Shown: positions 1-8,075 of the stretch, in pieces
Numbering within the stretch: the first letter of the stretch is position 1
How the letters are laid out: every line of letters begins with the position of its first letter
From: Bacteroidota bacterium
GTDB lineage: Bacteria > Bacteroidota > Bacteroidia > Bacteroidales > Prolixibacteraceae
Assembly: GCA_023251435.1 (NCBI GenBank)
Contig: JAHEYU010000004.1
Coordinates: 93,464 to 157,463 of the forward strand
Direction: 5' to 3'
Length of the DNA: 64,000 nucleotides
Program-made: the position numbers and the translations under genes
The notes under the pieces: model-generated
The model's database searches: none
Told to the model about the DNA's origin: nothing
The model's input: only the letters and a program-made list of their open reading frames with translations

Positions 1-433
1 TTCCATATTTAAGCAATTCGCTCACATCGTATTTAAACCGATAGAAACTTCCCTGATGCATTTTACCTGCCGAAATACCATTGATCTTGACATTTGTGTC
101 TGTCATAGAACCATCAAAAACGATGTTAACCTGCCTGTTTTTCCACTCTTTGGGTACCTGAAACATATATTTATACATACCAGTTTCCTTGCCACGGGCT
201 TCGTCTTTATCGTGTCCGTAATTGTAGGTTCCGAAACCCTGAAGTTCCCAGTTGGAAGGTACCGGAATCTTTGTCCATTTTCCCGAGTTTTGTCCTTCAG
301 TGCAAAAGAAATCCCAGCTAACAGTATTGTCGCTGCCTGTTCCTGATAAAAATTGGATTTCAGTTTTTACTGATTGACTAAAGGAGGCGCTAAAGAAAAA
401 CAACGTGAATAAGGTAAAAAAAAGTCGCTTCAT
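1..433 (-). CDS. Glycoside hydrolase family 2 protein, N-terminal part (cut by window edge)
   Basis: An open frame starts with ATG at 433 on the minus strand and runs off the left edge without a stop (about 144 codons visible). It opens with a signal peptide (MKRLFFTLFTLFFF...SQ) and continues with WTKIPVPSNWELQGFGTYNY, the signature of the jelly-roll sugar-binding domain at the start of GH2 beta-galactosidases, beta-mannosidases and related exo-enzymes. The catalytic TIM barrel lies outside the window, so substrate cannot be given. The enzyme should be exported to the periplasm. Family assignment rests on this N-terminal domain only. Confidence 0.82.
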   Translation of the reverse strand, partial: MKRLFFTLFTLFFFSASFSQSVKTEIQFLSGTGSDNTVSWDFFCTEGQNSGKWTKIPVPSNWELQGFGTYNYGHDKDEARGKETGMYKYMFQVPKEWKNRQVNIVFDGSMTDTNVKINGISAGKMHQGSFYRFKYDVSELLKYG

Positions 434-481
434 GGCTTATGTTTTTGGTTGATTTGGTTTATCAAAATTATGAAAATATTC

Positions 482-1528
482 TCAAAAATATCGTTTTATA
501 TCCGCTTCGGGATGAATGTAATCAGAAGTTCCAACCAAAAATTCGGCAAATTGACGGGCAAAATAAGGGCCGAGCAAAACTCCTTTTGAGCCCAACCCGT
601 TGAAAATAGCGATTTGAGGATATTTGGGATGAAATCCAATTACTGGTTTTCTGTCGTGCATTGTTGGTCGGATTCCGGCTTTCTGGTCAAGAATTTCAGG
701 ATTGGCAGAAACTACGTTCCCCAATTTTATAAGCAGTTCTTCACGGGCTGAATCGGTTATTTCCCAGTCAAAATGATCCCAGCTATAGGTTGCGCCCACT
801 TTATAGCGATTGCCACCAATGGGCATCACAAAAATATCACCGCTCACAATTTCATTCAGTTTCAATTCCTGAATTTCGAGTTCAAGAATTTCACCTTTAG
901 AGTGCTTGAATATGAGATTTTTGAAAAATGGATTTTGTGAAACTGAAGGTCCTTCACAAAAAATGATCTTCTTGGCTGTTATATTCATGTAACTTACCAA
1001 ATCGGCCTTGAATGTAAGTTTTCCGAAATCAAATTTTTCCTTTTTTACCAAATCTTTCTGTTCTAACAGTTCAGAAAACGAATAGATAAGTTTTTGTATA
1101 TCAAGTCGTCCTGATTTGTTAACGCAACCAAAGCTGAAAGTATTGGAAATGTGGAGGTTTGTAAAATTGATGTCGGGTTCTGTGTCCAAATAAAACTCCA
1201 GCTTATTCGCGAATGCTTTTTCTTTCCAGAAAACAACGCCGTCTTCGTGCAGGATTCGCATCATTCGACCGGGGAAATACAGTTTCACATTCAATAAATC
1301 CTCGAGTTGCCGGTAGGTAGTTTCCATGCAGGGAAATGCGTCATCAACCAGCCAGCTTTTTGTCATCCGACGAAAAACAACCGGATTGATTAATCCGGCA
1401 GCGACCAACGAAGCTTTGGGCTGGTCTGTGTTATCGAAAACCACGAAAGTTTTATTCTGCCGGAGTAATTCATTGGCAAGCAATGTTCCTGCCAGTCCTT
1501 TACCGACAATAATAAAATCGACGTTCAT
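482..1528 (-). CDS. FAD-dependent oxidoreductase, DAO family
   Basis: The 348-residue protein begins with a Rossmann dinucleotide fold (IIVGKGLAGTLLA, glycines 9, 11 and 14). It ends with the DAO-family block GIRPTMHDRKPVIGF followed by NGLGSKGVLLGPYFA, where the flavin is held. This is the fold of glycine/D-amino-acid oxidases and of the C-terminal half of MnmC. No signal peptide or membrane segment is seen, so it is cytoplasmic. The substrate is unknown; amine or amino-acid oxidation is the family expectation. It lies 15 bases downstream of the EEP hydrolase stop on the same strand and may be co-transcribed with it. Confidence 0.8.
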   Translation of the reverse strand: MNVDFIIVGKGLAGTLLANELLRQNKTFVVFDNTDQPKASLVAAGLINPVVFRRMTKSWLVDDAFPCMETTYRQLEDLLNVKLYFPGRMMRILHEDGVVFWKEKAFANKLEFYLDTEPDINFTNLHISNTFSFGCVNKSGRLDIQKLIYSFSELLEQKDLVKKEKFDFGKLTFKADLVSYMNITAKKIIFCEGPSVSQNPFFKNLIFKHSKGEILELEIQELKLNEIVSGDIFVMPIGGNRYKVGATYSWDHFDWEITDSAREELLIKLGNVVSANPEILDQKAGIRPTMHDRKPVIGFHPKYPQIAIFNGLGSKGVLLGPYFARQFAEFLVGTSDYIHPEADIKRYF

Positions 1529-1543
1529 GATTTTCGAACCTTA

Positions 1544-2386
1544 TTACTTCTTTCCCGATTTAAGCTCCAAAGTCACAAGTACAGGCTGATGGTCTGACGG
1601 ATATCGCTGATCTTTTGAATCGGTGAGAACAGCGTATCGTTTTACTTCAATTTTATCGCTCACAAAAATATAATCGATTCGGTCTTTCATTGGGGCATCG
1701 AATTTAAAAGAGTTGAAAGTTCCTACCGGGCCATAGGGAGGCTTTTTGCTGATTGCGCGTGAATCGTTCAGTTCAGCGGTAATTAGCGAAATTGGTTCTT
1801 TATCGGGTGTCAGGTTAAAGTCACCCATTAAAATTACCAGTAAATTATCAGTGTTTAATTCCTTGATCTTCTGTAGAATAAGTTTGGCCGACTCGCTTCG
1901 TGCCTTGTTGCCAACATGATCGAAATGTGTATTTAAAACCATGAACTTACCACCGGTTTTATGCTCTTTCAGTATAATCCATGTGCATACCCGATTACAC
2001 GCTGCATCCCAGCCCATACCTGGTTTTTCAGGAGTTTCGGATAACCAGAATCCACCTTGTTTAAGTGCTTTAAATTTTTCTGAATCATAGAAAATAGGGG
2101 AGTATTCGCCAGCTTTTTGGCCGTCATCGCGGCCTACGCCCACCCATTTCATCTTCGGAAATTGGGCATGAATGTCTTCAATTTGTCCAATAAAAGCTTC
2201 CTGTAGCCCAAAAATTTCAGCCTGATGGAAGTCGAGCAGTGCACTCACCTGGTCGCTGCGGTTTGGCCAGGCATTCACTCCATCCGATGGCGTGTTTAAG
2301 CGAATATTGTAAGTTACTAGGCGTAGGTTCTGTGCCATTGTTAAGTTGCTTATCAGCACTAAAATGAGAAAAGTAATTCGTTTCAT
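1544..2386 (-). CDS. Secreted endonuclease/exonuclease/phosphatase family protein
   Basis: A 280-residue protein with a signal peptide (KRITFLILVLISNLTMAQ). It has the full EEP set: LQEA (metal-binding Glu), NTHFDH, MGDFN, DRIDYIFVS and SDHQPV (catalytic His). The family includes DNase I-like nucleases, inositol-phosphate phosphatases and sphingomyelinases; an exported phosphodiesterase or phosphatase is likely but the substrate is open. An ATG at 2395 is also in frame, but the ATG at 2386 makes an ATGA overlap with the stop of the upstream esterase (TGA at 2385-2383), a common coupled start, and leaves a cleaner signal peptide, so it was preferred. Confidence 0.85.
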   Translation of the reverse strand: MKRITFLILVLISNLTMAQNLRLVTYNIRLNTPSDGVNAWPNRSDQVSALLDFHQAEIFGLQEAFIGQIEDIHAQFPKMKWVGVGRDDGQKAGEYSPIFYDSEKFKALKQGGFWLSETPEKPGMGWDAACNRVCTWIILKEHKTGGKFMVLNTHFDHVGNKARSESAKLILQKIKELNTDNLLVILMGDFNLTPDKEPISLITAELNDSRAISKKPPYGPVGTFNSFKFDAPMKDRIDYIFVSDKIEVKRYAVLTDSKDQRYPSDHQPVLVTLELKSGKK

Positions 2387-3351
2387 TCTGTACAAAAATT
2401 ATAGGTTTGGTAATCACAAGGTTTGTTGTCGGTTTTTATAACAGTAATCCGCTGTTCAGTTCCTTTGTTCAGGATAAAAGAGTAGCAAAAATCAACAATT
2501 TCGTTGAAATTGGTCGTCATTGGCTTGCCTGCTATTTCGTGGGCTGCATTACAGTAAGTGTATAACCAATAGGGAGTTTCGGTTTTTTTTAGACTTTCGG
2601 CAATCGTGTTTGCTCCATGCAAAATAAGGTATCCGGGCTGATTTTCTTTGCAGTAATGGTGCGAAGCCGAGCCATAAGGAACCAGATTGTCGCAGGTTCC
2701 GTGAAACAGAAGCGAAGGAACTGCCGATTCGGAATAGATTTTCGAAGTGTCTGGTATTGCTCCTGCCATCGAGATTACTCCGGCATACGATACCGGCCCG
2801 CTGTCAAGATCGTAACAGTATGGAGGCTGGTAGGCTGCATTCAGCACTGCTTCGGCACCGGCGCTGCTACCTGAAAGTATAATTTTGTGCGGATCGATAC
2901 CCATTTTTTCGCGGTTCTTGATCATGAAAAATGTAGCATCCTGAATATCTTCCACCGATTTATTAAATGTAATCAATTTATCGGCAGCCGGACAATTACA
3001 TCCAAAGGCGGTTTCGGTTCCTTTTCGTGTTAACCTGTAAGTTATGGAAGCCGCAACATATCCACGTCGTGCAAGTTTTCGGCAAAATTCCTGAATACCA
3101 GGTTCATTGCGTTTTCCACCCGAAAAACCTCCTCCATGCACATAAATAATTAATGGTCTTTTAGCCTGATTGTCGAATGCCGGAAAGTAGGCATCCAATT
3201 CGAGCGCCTGATTGTCTTTGAAGGCGTAAGTATATGTTTCAACCCTTACCGAATCTATAATTTCGTCTTTGTAACGGTCTTGTGCCAGAAGATTAAGACT
3301 GAAAAAAAGCAGGGGGAAGATAACTTTTAGAATAAATGAATAATTCTTCAT
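2383..3351 (-). CDS. Secreted alpha/beta-hydrolase (carboxylesterase-like)
   Basis: A 322-residue protein with a signal peptide ending at LLAQ. The HGGGF oxyanion motif (YVHGGGFSGGKRNEPG), the nucleophile elbow GSSAG, an Asp in HGTCDNLVPY and a His in CNAAHEIAG together make a plausible Ser-Asp-His triad of the BD-FAE/hormone-sensitive-lipase type. Such enzymes deacetylate or de-esterify sugars or small esters outside the cytoplasm. Its TGA overlaps the ATG of the EEP hydrolase by four bases, so the two are probably translated together. The C-terminal tail after the triad is cysteine-containing and unrecognised. Confidence 0.83.
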   Translation of the reverse strand: MKNYSFILKVIFPLLFFSLNLLAQDRYKDEIIDSVRVETYTYAFKDNQALELDAYFPAFDNQAKRPLIIYVHGGGFSGGKRNEPGIQEFCRKLARRGYVAASITYRLTRKGTETAFGCNCPAADKLITFNKSVEDIQDATFFMIKNREKMGIDPHKIILSGSSAGAEAVLNAAYQPPYCYDLDSGPVSYAGVISMAGAIPDTSKIYSESAVPSLLFHGTCDNLVPYGSASHHYCKENQPGYLILHGANTIAESLKKTETPYWLYTYCNAAHEIAGKPMTTNFNEIVDFCYSFILNKGTEQRITVIKTDNKPCDYQTYNFCTE

Positions 3352-3416
3352 GAATATTATTTTGTTGTTTAGGATTTAGCTGAAAAACTGTCTAAATTTA
3401 TATAAAAAACCGAGTC

Positions 3417-4331
3417 ATGGCAATTATCACCAGCAGAACCAATGAAAATGGCAGGATTCATATTTCGTATGATCGCTGCAATTCGTGCGGACTTTGTGTA
3501 AAAGTATGCAAAGATTTTTCGCTTATAATGAAGAATAATAAGCTGGCAGTGAGCGATCATCCCTTGTTTGGTTGTACAGGATGTGGACATTGTATGGCTG
3601 TTTGTCCAAACCATGCCATTGAAATTTCCAAACGTGAGATTTCAGTGAACGACCTGATTGATTTATCAGAAATAAACGACAAATCGAGCTACGATCAGCT
3701 TAAAAATCTGATGGTTGGGCGACGAAGCATACGCGATTTTAAGGATCGGCCTATTGGCGATGAGATGATTGAACAGATTATTGAAGCTGCTGTTTCTGCG
3801 CCGATGGGTTTGCCTCCGTCTGATGTTCAGTTAATTGTTTTCAAGGGAAAAGACAAGGTTCGCGAGTTTTCGTTTGACGTAATCGACTATTTTAATAAAA
3901 TCAGCTGGGTGTTTTCGAAGCAGTTGATCTGGATTTGGCGATTGTTTGGAAAAGAAGCCTACCAATTGATGAAAAGTTTTGGCAACCCTCTCGTAAATTT
4001 TATGGTTGAAACGAAAGAAAAAAATGAAAACTATTTATTGTATGATGCGCCATTGGCGATGTATTTTATGTCGTCGCCGTATGCCGACCCGGCCGATCCG
4101 TATATTCCGGCGACCTACGCCATGTTAGCCGCAGAAAGTATGGGATTGGGCACGTGCATGATTGGAAGCATTCATCCAATAATACAGTATGGCGCCAAAA
4201 AGTTGAAGCAAAAATGGAATATTCCGTCAAAAGCTCCTTCCGGAATTGTGGTTATTTTCGGTTATCCAAAATATAAGTACACTTCAGGAATAAAGCGGAG
4301 TTTCGCCAATGTGAAATTTTTTACCAACTGA
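3417..4331 (+). CDS. Nitroreductase family protein with N-terminal 2[4Fe-4S] ferredoxin domain
   Basis: A 304-residue two-domain protein. Residues 21-31 (C-x2-C-x2-C-x3-C) and 53-63 (same spacing, then P) are two ferredoxin-type [4Fe-4S] sites. From about residue 98 follows an FMN nitroreductase fold (GRRSIRDFKDRPIG, APMGLPPSD, AAESMGLGTCMIG). Fusion of a ferredoxin to a nitroreductase is a known arrangement in anaerobes and lets reduced ferredoxin feed the flavin directly. The physiological substrate is not evident. It stands alone on the plus strand and faces yhcH; a 16-bp inverted repeat lies between the two stops. Confidence 0.88.
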   Translation: MAIITSRTNENGRIHISYDRCNSCGLCVKVCKDFSLIMKNNKLAVSDHPLFGCTGCGHCMAVCPNHAIEISKREISVNDLIDLSEINDKSSYDQLKNLMVGRRSIRDFKDRPIGDEMIEQIIEAAVSAPMGLPPSDVQLIVFKGKDKVREFSFDVIDYFNKISWVFSKQLIWIWRLFGKEAYQLMKSFGNPLVNFMVETKEKNENYLLYDAPLAMYFMSSPYADPADPYIPATYAMLAAESMGLGTCMIGSIHPIIQYGAKKLKQKWNIPSKAPSGIVVIFGYPKYKYTSGIKRSFANVKFFTN

Positions 4332-4343
4332 TTTTTGATCAAC

Positions 4344-4391
4344 GATTAACGATCAACGATTGCAGATTTTTTCCTTCGTTGATCGTTAATC
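4344..4391. terminator. 16-bp perfect inverted repeat between convergent genes
   Basis: Arms 4344-4359 and 4376-4391 are exact reverse complements with a 16-base T-rich loop. The left arm is itself part of a direct repeat (GATCAACGATT twice, 4337-4362 region). It sits between the stop of the nitroreductase (+) and the stop of yhcH (-), so it most likely works as a two-way terminator. It lacks a GC-rich stem, so a dispersed intergenic repeat is the alternative. Confidence 0.55.
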
Positions 4392-4405
4392 TACAATCGC
4401 TAATC

Positions 4406-4855
4406 TTATACCTTCACTTTCACAACTACCTTTTTTACTTTCTCCGGACCATCAATTTGCATACACGGACGATGAACATCCTGCGGGAAGAAAACAGCGA
4501 ACATTCCTGCTTCAAGAACCAGTTGTGTTGTTTCTCCAGAAAAGAAAACAATGTCTTTCTCTGCATTATAAGGCGAAGTAACTTCCTGATTTTTAAGTGT
4601 CGAGAAACCAATCGCTTCTTTTCCTGAAACAATGTACTGAATATCGGCATACGCCTGATGTGCTTCCAGGCGGCAATCCTGATGTGGTTTGCTGTCATAT
4701 TCGCTCACCAGCGCAAAAACGGCTTTGCCATCAATTTCGTAGCGACCAGTTTCGAGGCTCTGTAAGTCTGTATTTGTAAGGAAATCGAAACCTTTTTTCA
4801 GATTTTCACTGATACATTTATATATGTCAGCGTTTTCAATTTTATCAAGAATCAT
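4406..4855 (-). CDS. YhcH/YjgK/YiaL family protein (sugar mutarotase-like)
   Basis: A 149-residue cupin-like protein. EAHQAYADIQYIVSGKEAIG and IFFP-like FFPQDVHRPCM followed by KKVVVKVKV match the YhcH/TabA family, which holds a metal by His/Glu residues and is tied to sialic-acid or other sugar catabolism (NanQ is a sialic-acid mutarotase). The family normally begins MILDK, so the ATG at 4855 was preferred to the upstream ATG at 4897. A TANNTTTG element and a 12-bp LacI-like palindrome lie just upstream, which suggests sugar-controlled expression. The divergent neighbour is a GH5 glycosidase. Confidence 0.87.
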   Translation of the reverse strand: MILDKIENADIYKCISENLKKGFDFLTNTDLQSLETGRYEIDGKAVFALVSEYDSKPHQDCRLEAHQAYADIQYIVSGKEAIGFSTLKNQEVTSPYNAEKDIVFFSGETTQLVLEAGMFAVFFPQDVHRPCMQIDGPEKVKKVVVKVKV

Positions 4856-4893
4856 ACATGTATTTTTTATTGTGTGAATAATTAAAAGCTTAG

Positions 4894-4905
4894 GCAATCG
4901 ATTGC
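4894..4905. promoter_or_regulatory. Perfect 12-bp palindrome, candidate LacI-family operator
   Basis: GCAATCGATTGC is a perfect palindrome with a central CG flanked by AAT/ATT, the layout of LacI/PurR/GalR-family operators (AANCGNTT core). It lies directly downstream of a candidate -7 element at 4917-4924 for yhcH, overlapping the expected transcript start. No LacI-family regulator is encoded in the window. Confidence 0.4.
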
Positions 4906-4916
4906 AATTGAGCCGA

Positions 4917-4924
4917 CAAATATA
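4917..4924 (-). promoter_or_regulatory. Candidate Bacteroidota -7 element (TATATTTG) for yhcH
   Basis: Read on the minus strand this is TATATTTG, matching TANNTTTG, the -7 consensus of the main sigma factor in Bacteroidota. It places the transcript start near 4910, about 55 bases before the chosen yhcH ATG. No clear -33 TTTG was found. Confidence 0.4.
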
Positions 4925-5060
4925 CAGTTTGAATTAATAATCATGAATTAAACAATTTGATAATTGCCCATCAATTTTCAGTTTTATTATCTTCGCATAT
5001 TGAGCTTACTGGAATAGCTTAATTAAAAGTGATTTACCTAAACCAAAAAACTAAAAATTG

Positions 5061-6224
5061 ATGGAAAACAATTCAATTAACCGTAGAACTTTTTTAAGGA
5101 CCACCAGTATTGCAACAGCAGCAACAGTGCTGGCCGGAAACCTGGCTCTCGGATCAACAGCGGTATTGTCGGCAAAAAATGCCATTCCGCGATGGAGAGG
5201 CTTTAATCTGCTCGATTATTTTGGGGCATTTCCTTCGAAAGACGACCGGTCAAAAACAACCAAAGAGGATTTAAAATGGATGGCCGACTGGGGCTTCGAT
5301 TTCGTGCGTTTACCAATGGCTTATCCCAGATACATCAACTTCGACAGACAAAAGGATGTGACTCCTGCTGATATTTTAAATATCAATGAAAGAGTAGTTG
5401 ATGAAATTCAGGAGTTGGTTTTTCGTGCTAATGAGGCTGGATTGCATGCCAGTATTAATCTGCACCGTGCACCTGGTTATTGTGTAAATGCCGGATTTAA
5501 TGAACCTTATAACTTGTGGAAGGATCAGGAGGCACTCGATGCTTTTTGTTTTCACTGGGAAATGTGGGCCAGCCGGTTTAAAGATGTGTCGTCGAAAAAA
5601 ATAAGTTTCGATTTGGTAAACGAACCCAGCTGGCGGGAAGATATGAATGATCAGTTTGCACCAAGAACCACCATCCCCAGCGATGTTTACCGCAAAGTTG
5701 CTTTGGCTGCTTCGACGGCAATCCGCAAAGCAAACCCAAATCATTTGGTGGTTGCAGATGGTAACGATGTCGGCGCTTCTGTAATTCCTGAAATTACTGA
5801 TCTGAATATTGCCCAAAGCTGCCGCGGATATTTTCCTCACTATATTTCGCATTACCGTGCTTCATGGGTTTTCAAAAATCCCGATGATTCACCCAAAGTT
5901 GTTTGGCCTGGAGTAATTGATGGTAAACATTTCAGTCGCAAAAATCTTGAGGAATTGTATCAGCCGTGGATTGATCTGGTAAAGCAAGGCGTTGGCGTAC
6001 ATTGTGGAGAATGTGGTTGTTACCGCGAAACACCGCATGAAGTATTTTTAGCCTGGTTTGGTGATGTTTTGGACATACTGACAGAAAACCAAATTGGTTA
6101 CGCACTATGGAATTTCAGAGGCGACTTTGGTGTTCTTGATTCAGGACGAAAGGATGTCGATTATGAAGATTGGTATGGACATAAACTTGATGGCAAAATG
6201 CTCGGTTTATTGAAAAAACATTAA
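5061..6224 (+). CDS. Glycoside hydrolase family 5 (cellulase-like) with Tat-type signal
   Basis: A 387-residue exported glycosidase. It begins with a twin-arginine signal (INRRTFLRTT, Arg 8-9) and a hydrophobic stretch to about residue 38. The (beta/alpha)8 barrel shows FVRLPMAYPRY, FDLVNEPSW (acid/base Glu 188) and VGVHCGECGC (probable nucleophile Glu 317), then ALWNFRGDFGVLDS near the end. These fit GH5; the subfamily and the linkage cut are not resolved. The ATG at 5061 is preferred to a TTG one codon earlier. Its neighbours (YhcH, GH2) support a carbohydrate role. A near-consensus -7 element (TATCTTCG, one mismatch) lies about 65 bases upstream. Confidence 0.88.
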   Translation: MENNSINRRTFLRTTSIATAATVLAGNLALGSTAVLSAKNAIPRWRGFNLLDYFGAFPSKDDRSKTTKEDLKWMADWGFDFVRLPMAYPRYINFDRQKDVTPADILNINERVVDEIQELVFRANEAGLHASINLHRAPGYCVNAGFNEPYNLWKDQEALDAFCFHWEMWASRFKDVSSKKISFDLVNEPSWREDMNDQFAPRTTIPSDVYRKVALAASTAIRKANPNHLVVADGNDVGASVIPEITDLNIAQSCRGYFPHYISHYRASWVFKNPDDSPKVVWPGVIDGKHFSRKNLEELYQPWIDLVKQGVGVHCGECGCYRETPHEVFLAWFGDVLDILTENQIGYALWNFRGDFGVLDSGRKDVDYEDWYGHKLDGKMLGLLKKH

Positions 6225-6278
6225 TGCTTATATCAGAGTATTTGATTGCTTTTTTTTCATGATTTTAAACCATTCCTT

Positions 6279-6286
6279 TAAATTTG
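6279..6286 (+). promoter_or_regulatory. Candidate -7 element (TAAATTTG) for the OmpA lipoprotein
   Basis: TAAATTTG matches TANNTTTG. It would start transcription near 6293, making an ATG at 6294 leaderless, and so favours the ATG at 6318 as translation start of the OmpA gene. Confidence 0.45.
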
Positions 6287-6317
6287 TGTTTTAATGTTAA
6301 ATATAAAATCGCAAAAA

Positions 6318-7013
6318 ATGAACTCAAATTCGATGTTAAAAGGAAAAATGTTTAGGGTGTTGACACTCATTTTAATCGTTAGTGTTTTGGTCGGCTGTAA
6401 AAGCTGGAACAACACCGGAAAAGGTGCTGCAATTGGCGTGGGTGCCGGAGCTTTATTAGGTGCCGGAATTGGTAAACTTGCCGGAAATACTGCTGCAGGT
6501 GCTGCTGTGGGTGCTGTTGTTGGTGGTGCAGGCGGAGCTGTGATTGGCAAATATATGGACAAGCAAGCCGCAGAATTGGAAGCTGAAATGGAAGCTGCCA
6601 AAATCGAAAGGGTTGGCGAAAGTATCAAAGTAACCTTTGATTCGGGTCTTTTGTTTGCCATCAATTCGAGTACTTTGAGTACCAAATCGAAAGATGAATT
6701 AAAGAAATTTTCGGAAGTACTCAATAAGTATCCCGACACAAACCTTTTTATCAATGGTCATACCGATGATACAGGTTCTGATGAACTGAACAAGAGTTTG
6801 TCGGAAAAACGTGCCACAAGTGTTGCCAATTACCTTAACAGTCTGAATGTTGCAGCAACCAGACTTACAATTGCCGGTTTTGGAGAATCACAACCATTGG
6901 TTGAAAATACCTCGGCAACAAACCGCGCTTTGAACCGTCGTGTTGAAGTAATTGTAAATGCCAATGCAGATCTGGTAAAGGCTGCCGAAAGTGGTGAATT
7001 ACAGGTGAAATAG
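6318..7013 (+). CDS. OmpA family lipoprotein with glycine zipper
   Basis: A 231-residue envelope protein. A lipobox (LVGC, Cys 27) follows a hydrophobic signal. Residues about 32-76 are a glycine-zipper stretch (GAAIGVGAGALLGAGIG and repeats), and about 95-225 form an OmpA peptidoglycan-binding domain with INGHTDDTGSDELN and LSEKRATSVANYL, which contain the Asp and Arg that bind diaminopimelate. This is the YiaD/Pal-like design that ties the outer membrane to the wall. The in-frame ATG at 6294 was rejected because the likely promoter at 6279-6286 leaves no leader for it. A long perfect terminator follows. Confidence 0.9.
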   Translation: MNSNSMLKGKMFRVLTLILIVSVLVGCKSWNNTGKGAAIGVGAGALLGAGIGKLAGNTAAGAAVGAVVGGAGGAVIGKYMDKQAAELEAEMEAAKIERVGESIKVTFDSGLLFAINSSTLSTKSKDELKKFSEVLNKYPDTNLFINGHTDDTGSDELNKSLSEKRATSVANYLNSLNVAATRLTIAGFGESQPLVENTSATNRALNRRVEVIVNANADLVKAAESGELQVK

Positions 7014-7016
7014 TAC

Positions 7017-7074
7017 GATTAAATTACCAATAAAAAAACCGCTAAAAGGCGGTTTTTTTATTGGTAATTTAATC
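7017..7074. terminator. Two-way terminator, 26-bp perfect stem
   Basis: Arms 7017-7042 and 7049-7074 are exact reverse complements with a 6-base loop. The core is A7-CCGC / GCGG-T7, so either strand gives a GC stem followed by a U run. It ends transcription of the OmpA gene (+) and of prmA (-). The right arm overlaps the first two bases of the prmA stop codon (7073-7075). Confidence 0.92.
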
Positions 7075-7906
7075 AAGGCTTTTCAAACGAATAAACTACC
7101 CAGTTATTCTTTTCCTGAAACCCGGTTTCCTGAAGTCCAAGCGATTCGGCTTTTGCTTTAACATCTTGCATATCATGTGTGTAAAACCCACTCAGGTATA
7201 GTTTTCCTCCTGATTGCAATACACTTTCATAAACAGGCAAATCGTTAACGATTACATTTTTATGGATGTTGGCAAAAATTATTTCAAAAGTTTCGTTTCC
7301 GAGCAAACCGGCATCACCTAATTTTGCTTCCAGATTGAAAATATTGTTCAAACGTGCATTTTCAACCGTGCTTTCGAACGACCAAGTGTCAATGTCGATG
7401 GCAATTACGCTTTTAGCACCTTTAAGCGATGCCAGCATTCCCAGAATTCCGGTTCCGCAGCCCATGTCTAAAACCGTTTTTCCTGAAAGATCCATGTTCA
7501 GGATTTGTTCCGCCACCAGCGTGGTTGTTTCGTGGTTTCCGGTTCCGAACGCCATTTTGGGTTCTATTACCAGTTCAAATTCTGCAGGTTCGAAATCTGT
7601 ATGAAAAGGTGCCCGAACCAAACATCGATTGCCAATCAGCAAGGGTTTGAAATAGTTCTTTTCCCAGACTTCGTTCCAGTTTTTATCCGGAATCATTTCA
7701 TTTTCAGTTTGAACAGAAAAGGGCAGCAGTGAAGTTATTGCTTTTATTTCATCCAGATCGTACGACTCACCCGGAATGTATCCCATCACTTGTTCTTCCG
7801 ATTCATCAAAACTTTCGAAAGCCAGGTCCGACAGCATTGCAACCAGTATTTCGCGGTTTTCCTGATTGTCAGGCGTCAGTTTAAAGCTGATTTGTGTGTA
7901 GTTCAT
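7073..7906 (-). CDS. prmA: Ribosomal protein L11 methyltransferase
   Basis: A 277-residue SAM-dependent methyltransferase that trimethylates ribosomal protein L11. The N-terminal substrate domain is followed by MAFGTGNHETT and the SAM loop VLDMGCGTGILG, then IAIDID, the hallmark PrmA series. FANIHKNV replaces the usual NILANP-type motif, as in other Bacteroidota. Length is normal for the shorter Bacteroidota form. The gene stands between the OmpA gene (convergent, sharing a terminator) and tpiA (same strand, about 170 bases upstream, with its own terminator between). Confidence 0.93.
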   Translation of the reverse strand: MNYTQISFKLTPDNQENREILVAMLSDLAFESFDESEEQVMGYIPGESYDLDEIKAITSLLPFSVQTENEMIPDKNWNEVWEKNYFKPLLIGNRCLVRAPFHTDFEPAEFELVIEPKMAFGTGNHETTTLVAEQILNMDLSGKTVLDMGCGTGILGMLASLKGAKSVIAIDIDTWSFESTVENARLNNIFNLEAKLGDAGLLGNETFEIIFANIHKNVIVNDLPVYESVLQSGGKLYLSGFYTHDMQDVKAKAESLGLQETGFQEKNNWVVYSFEKP

Positions 7907-8012
7907 AAAATGAGTTTCAAGTTTCTATTATGTTGGAAATTGGCTATTGGAAATTGGTTATTGGATATTTTTTGAGATTCCTTCTTTTTTGTAATTGTTT
8001 CAAAAGTAGCAT

Positions 8013-8042
8013 AAAAAAGGCCATCCGTTGCCGGACAGCCTT
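8013..8042 (-). terminator. Rho-independent terminator of tpiA
   Basis: On the minus strand AAGGCTGTCCG, loop GCAA, CGGATGGCCTT then T-run. Nine of eleven positions pair around a two-base internal mismatch. It lies 34 bases after the tpiA stop. Confidence 0.8.
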
Positions 8043-8075
8043 CATATTTCATTGTTAGGACTTCGGTCTCCTTTT

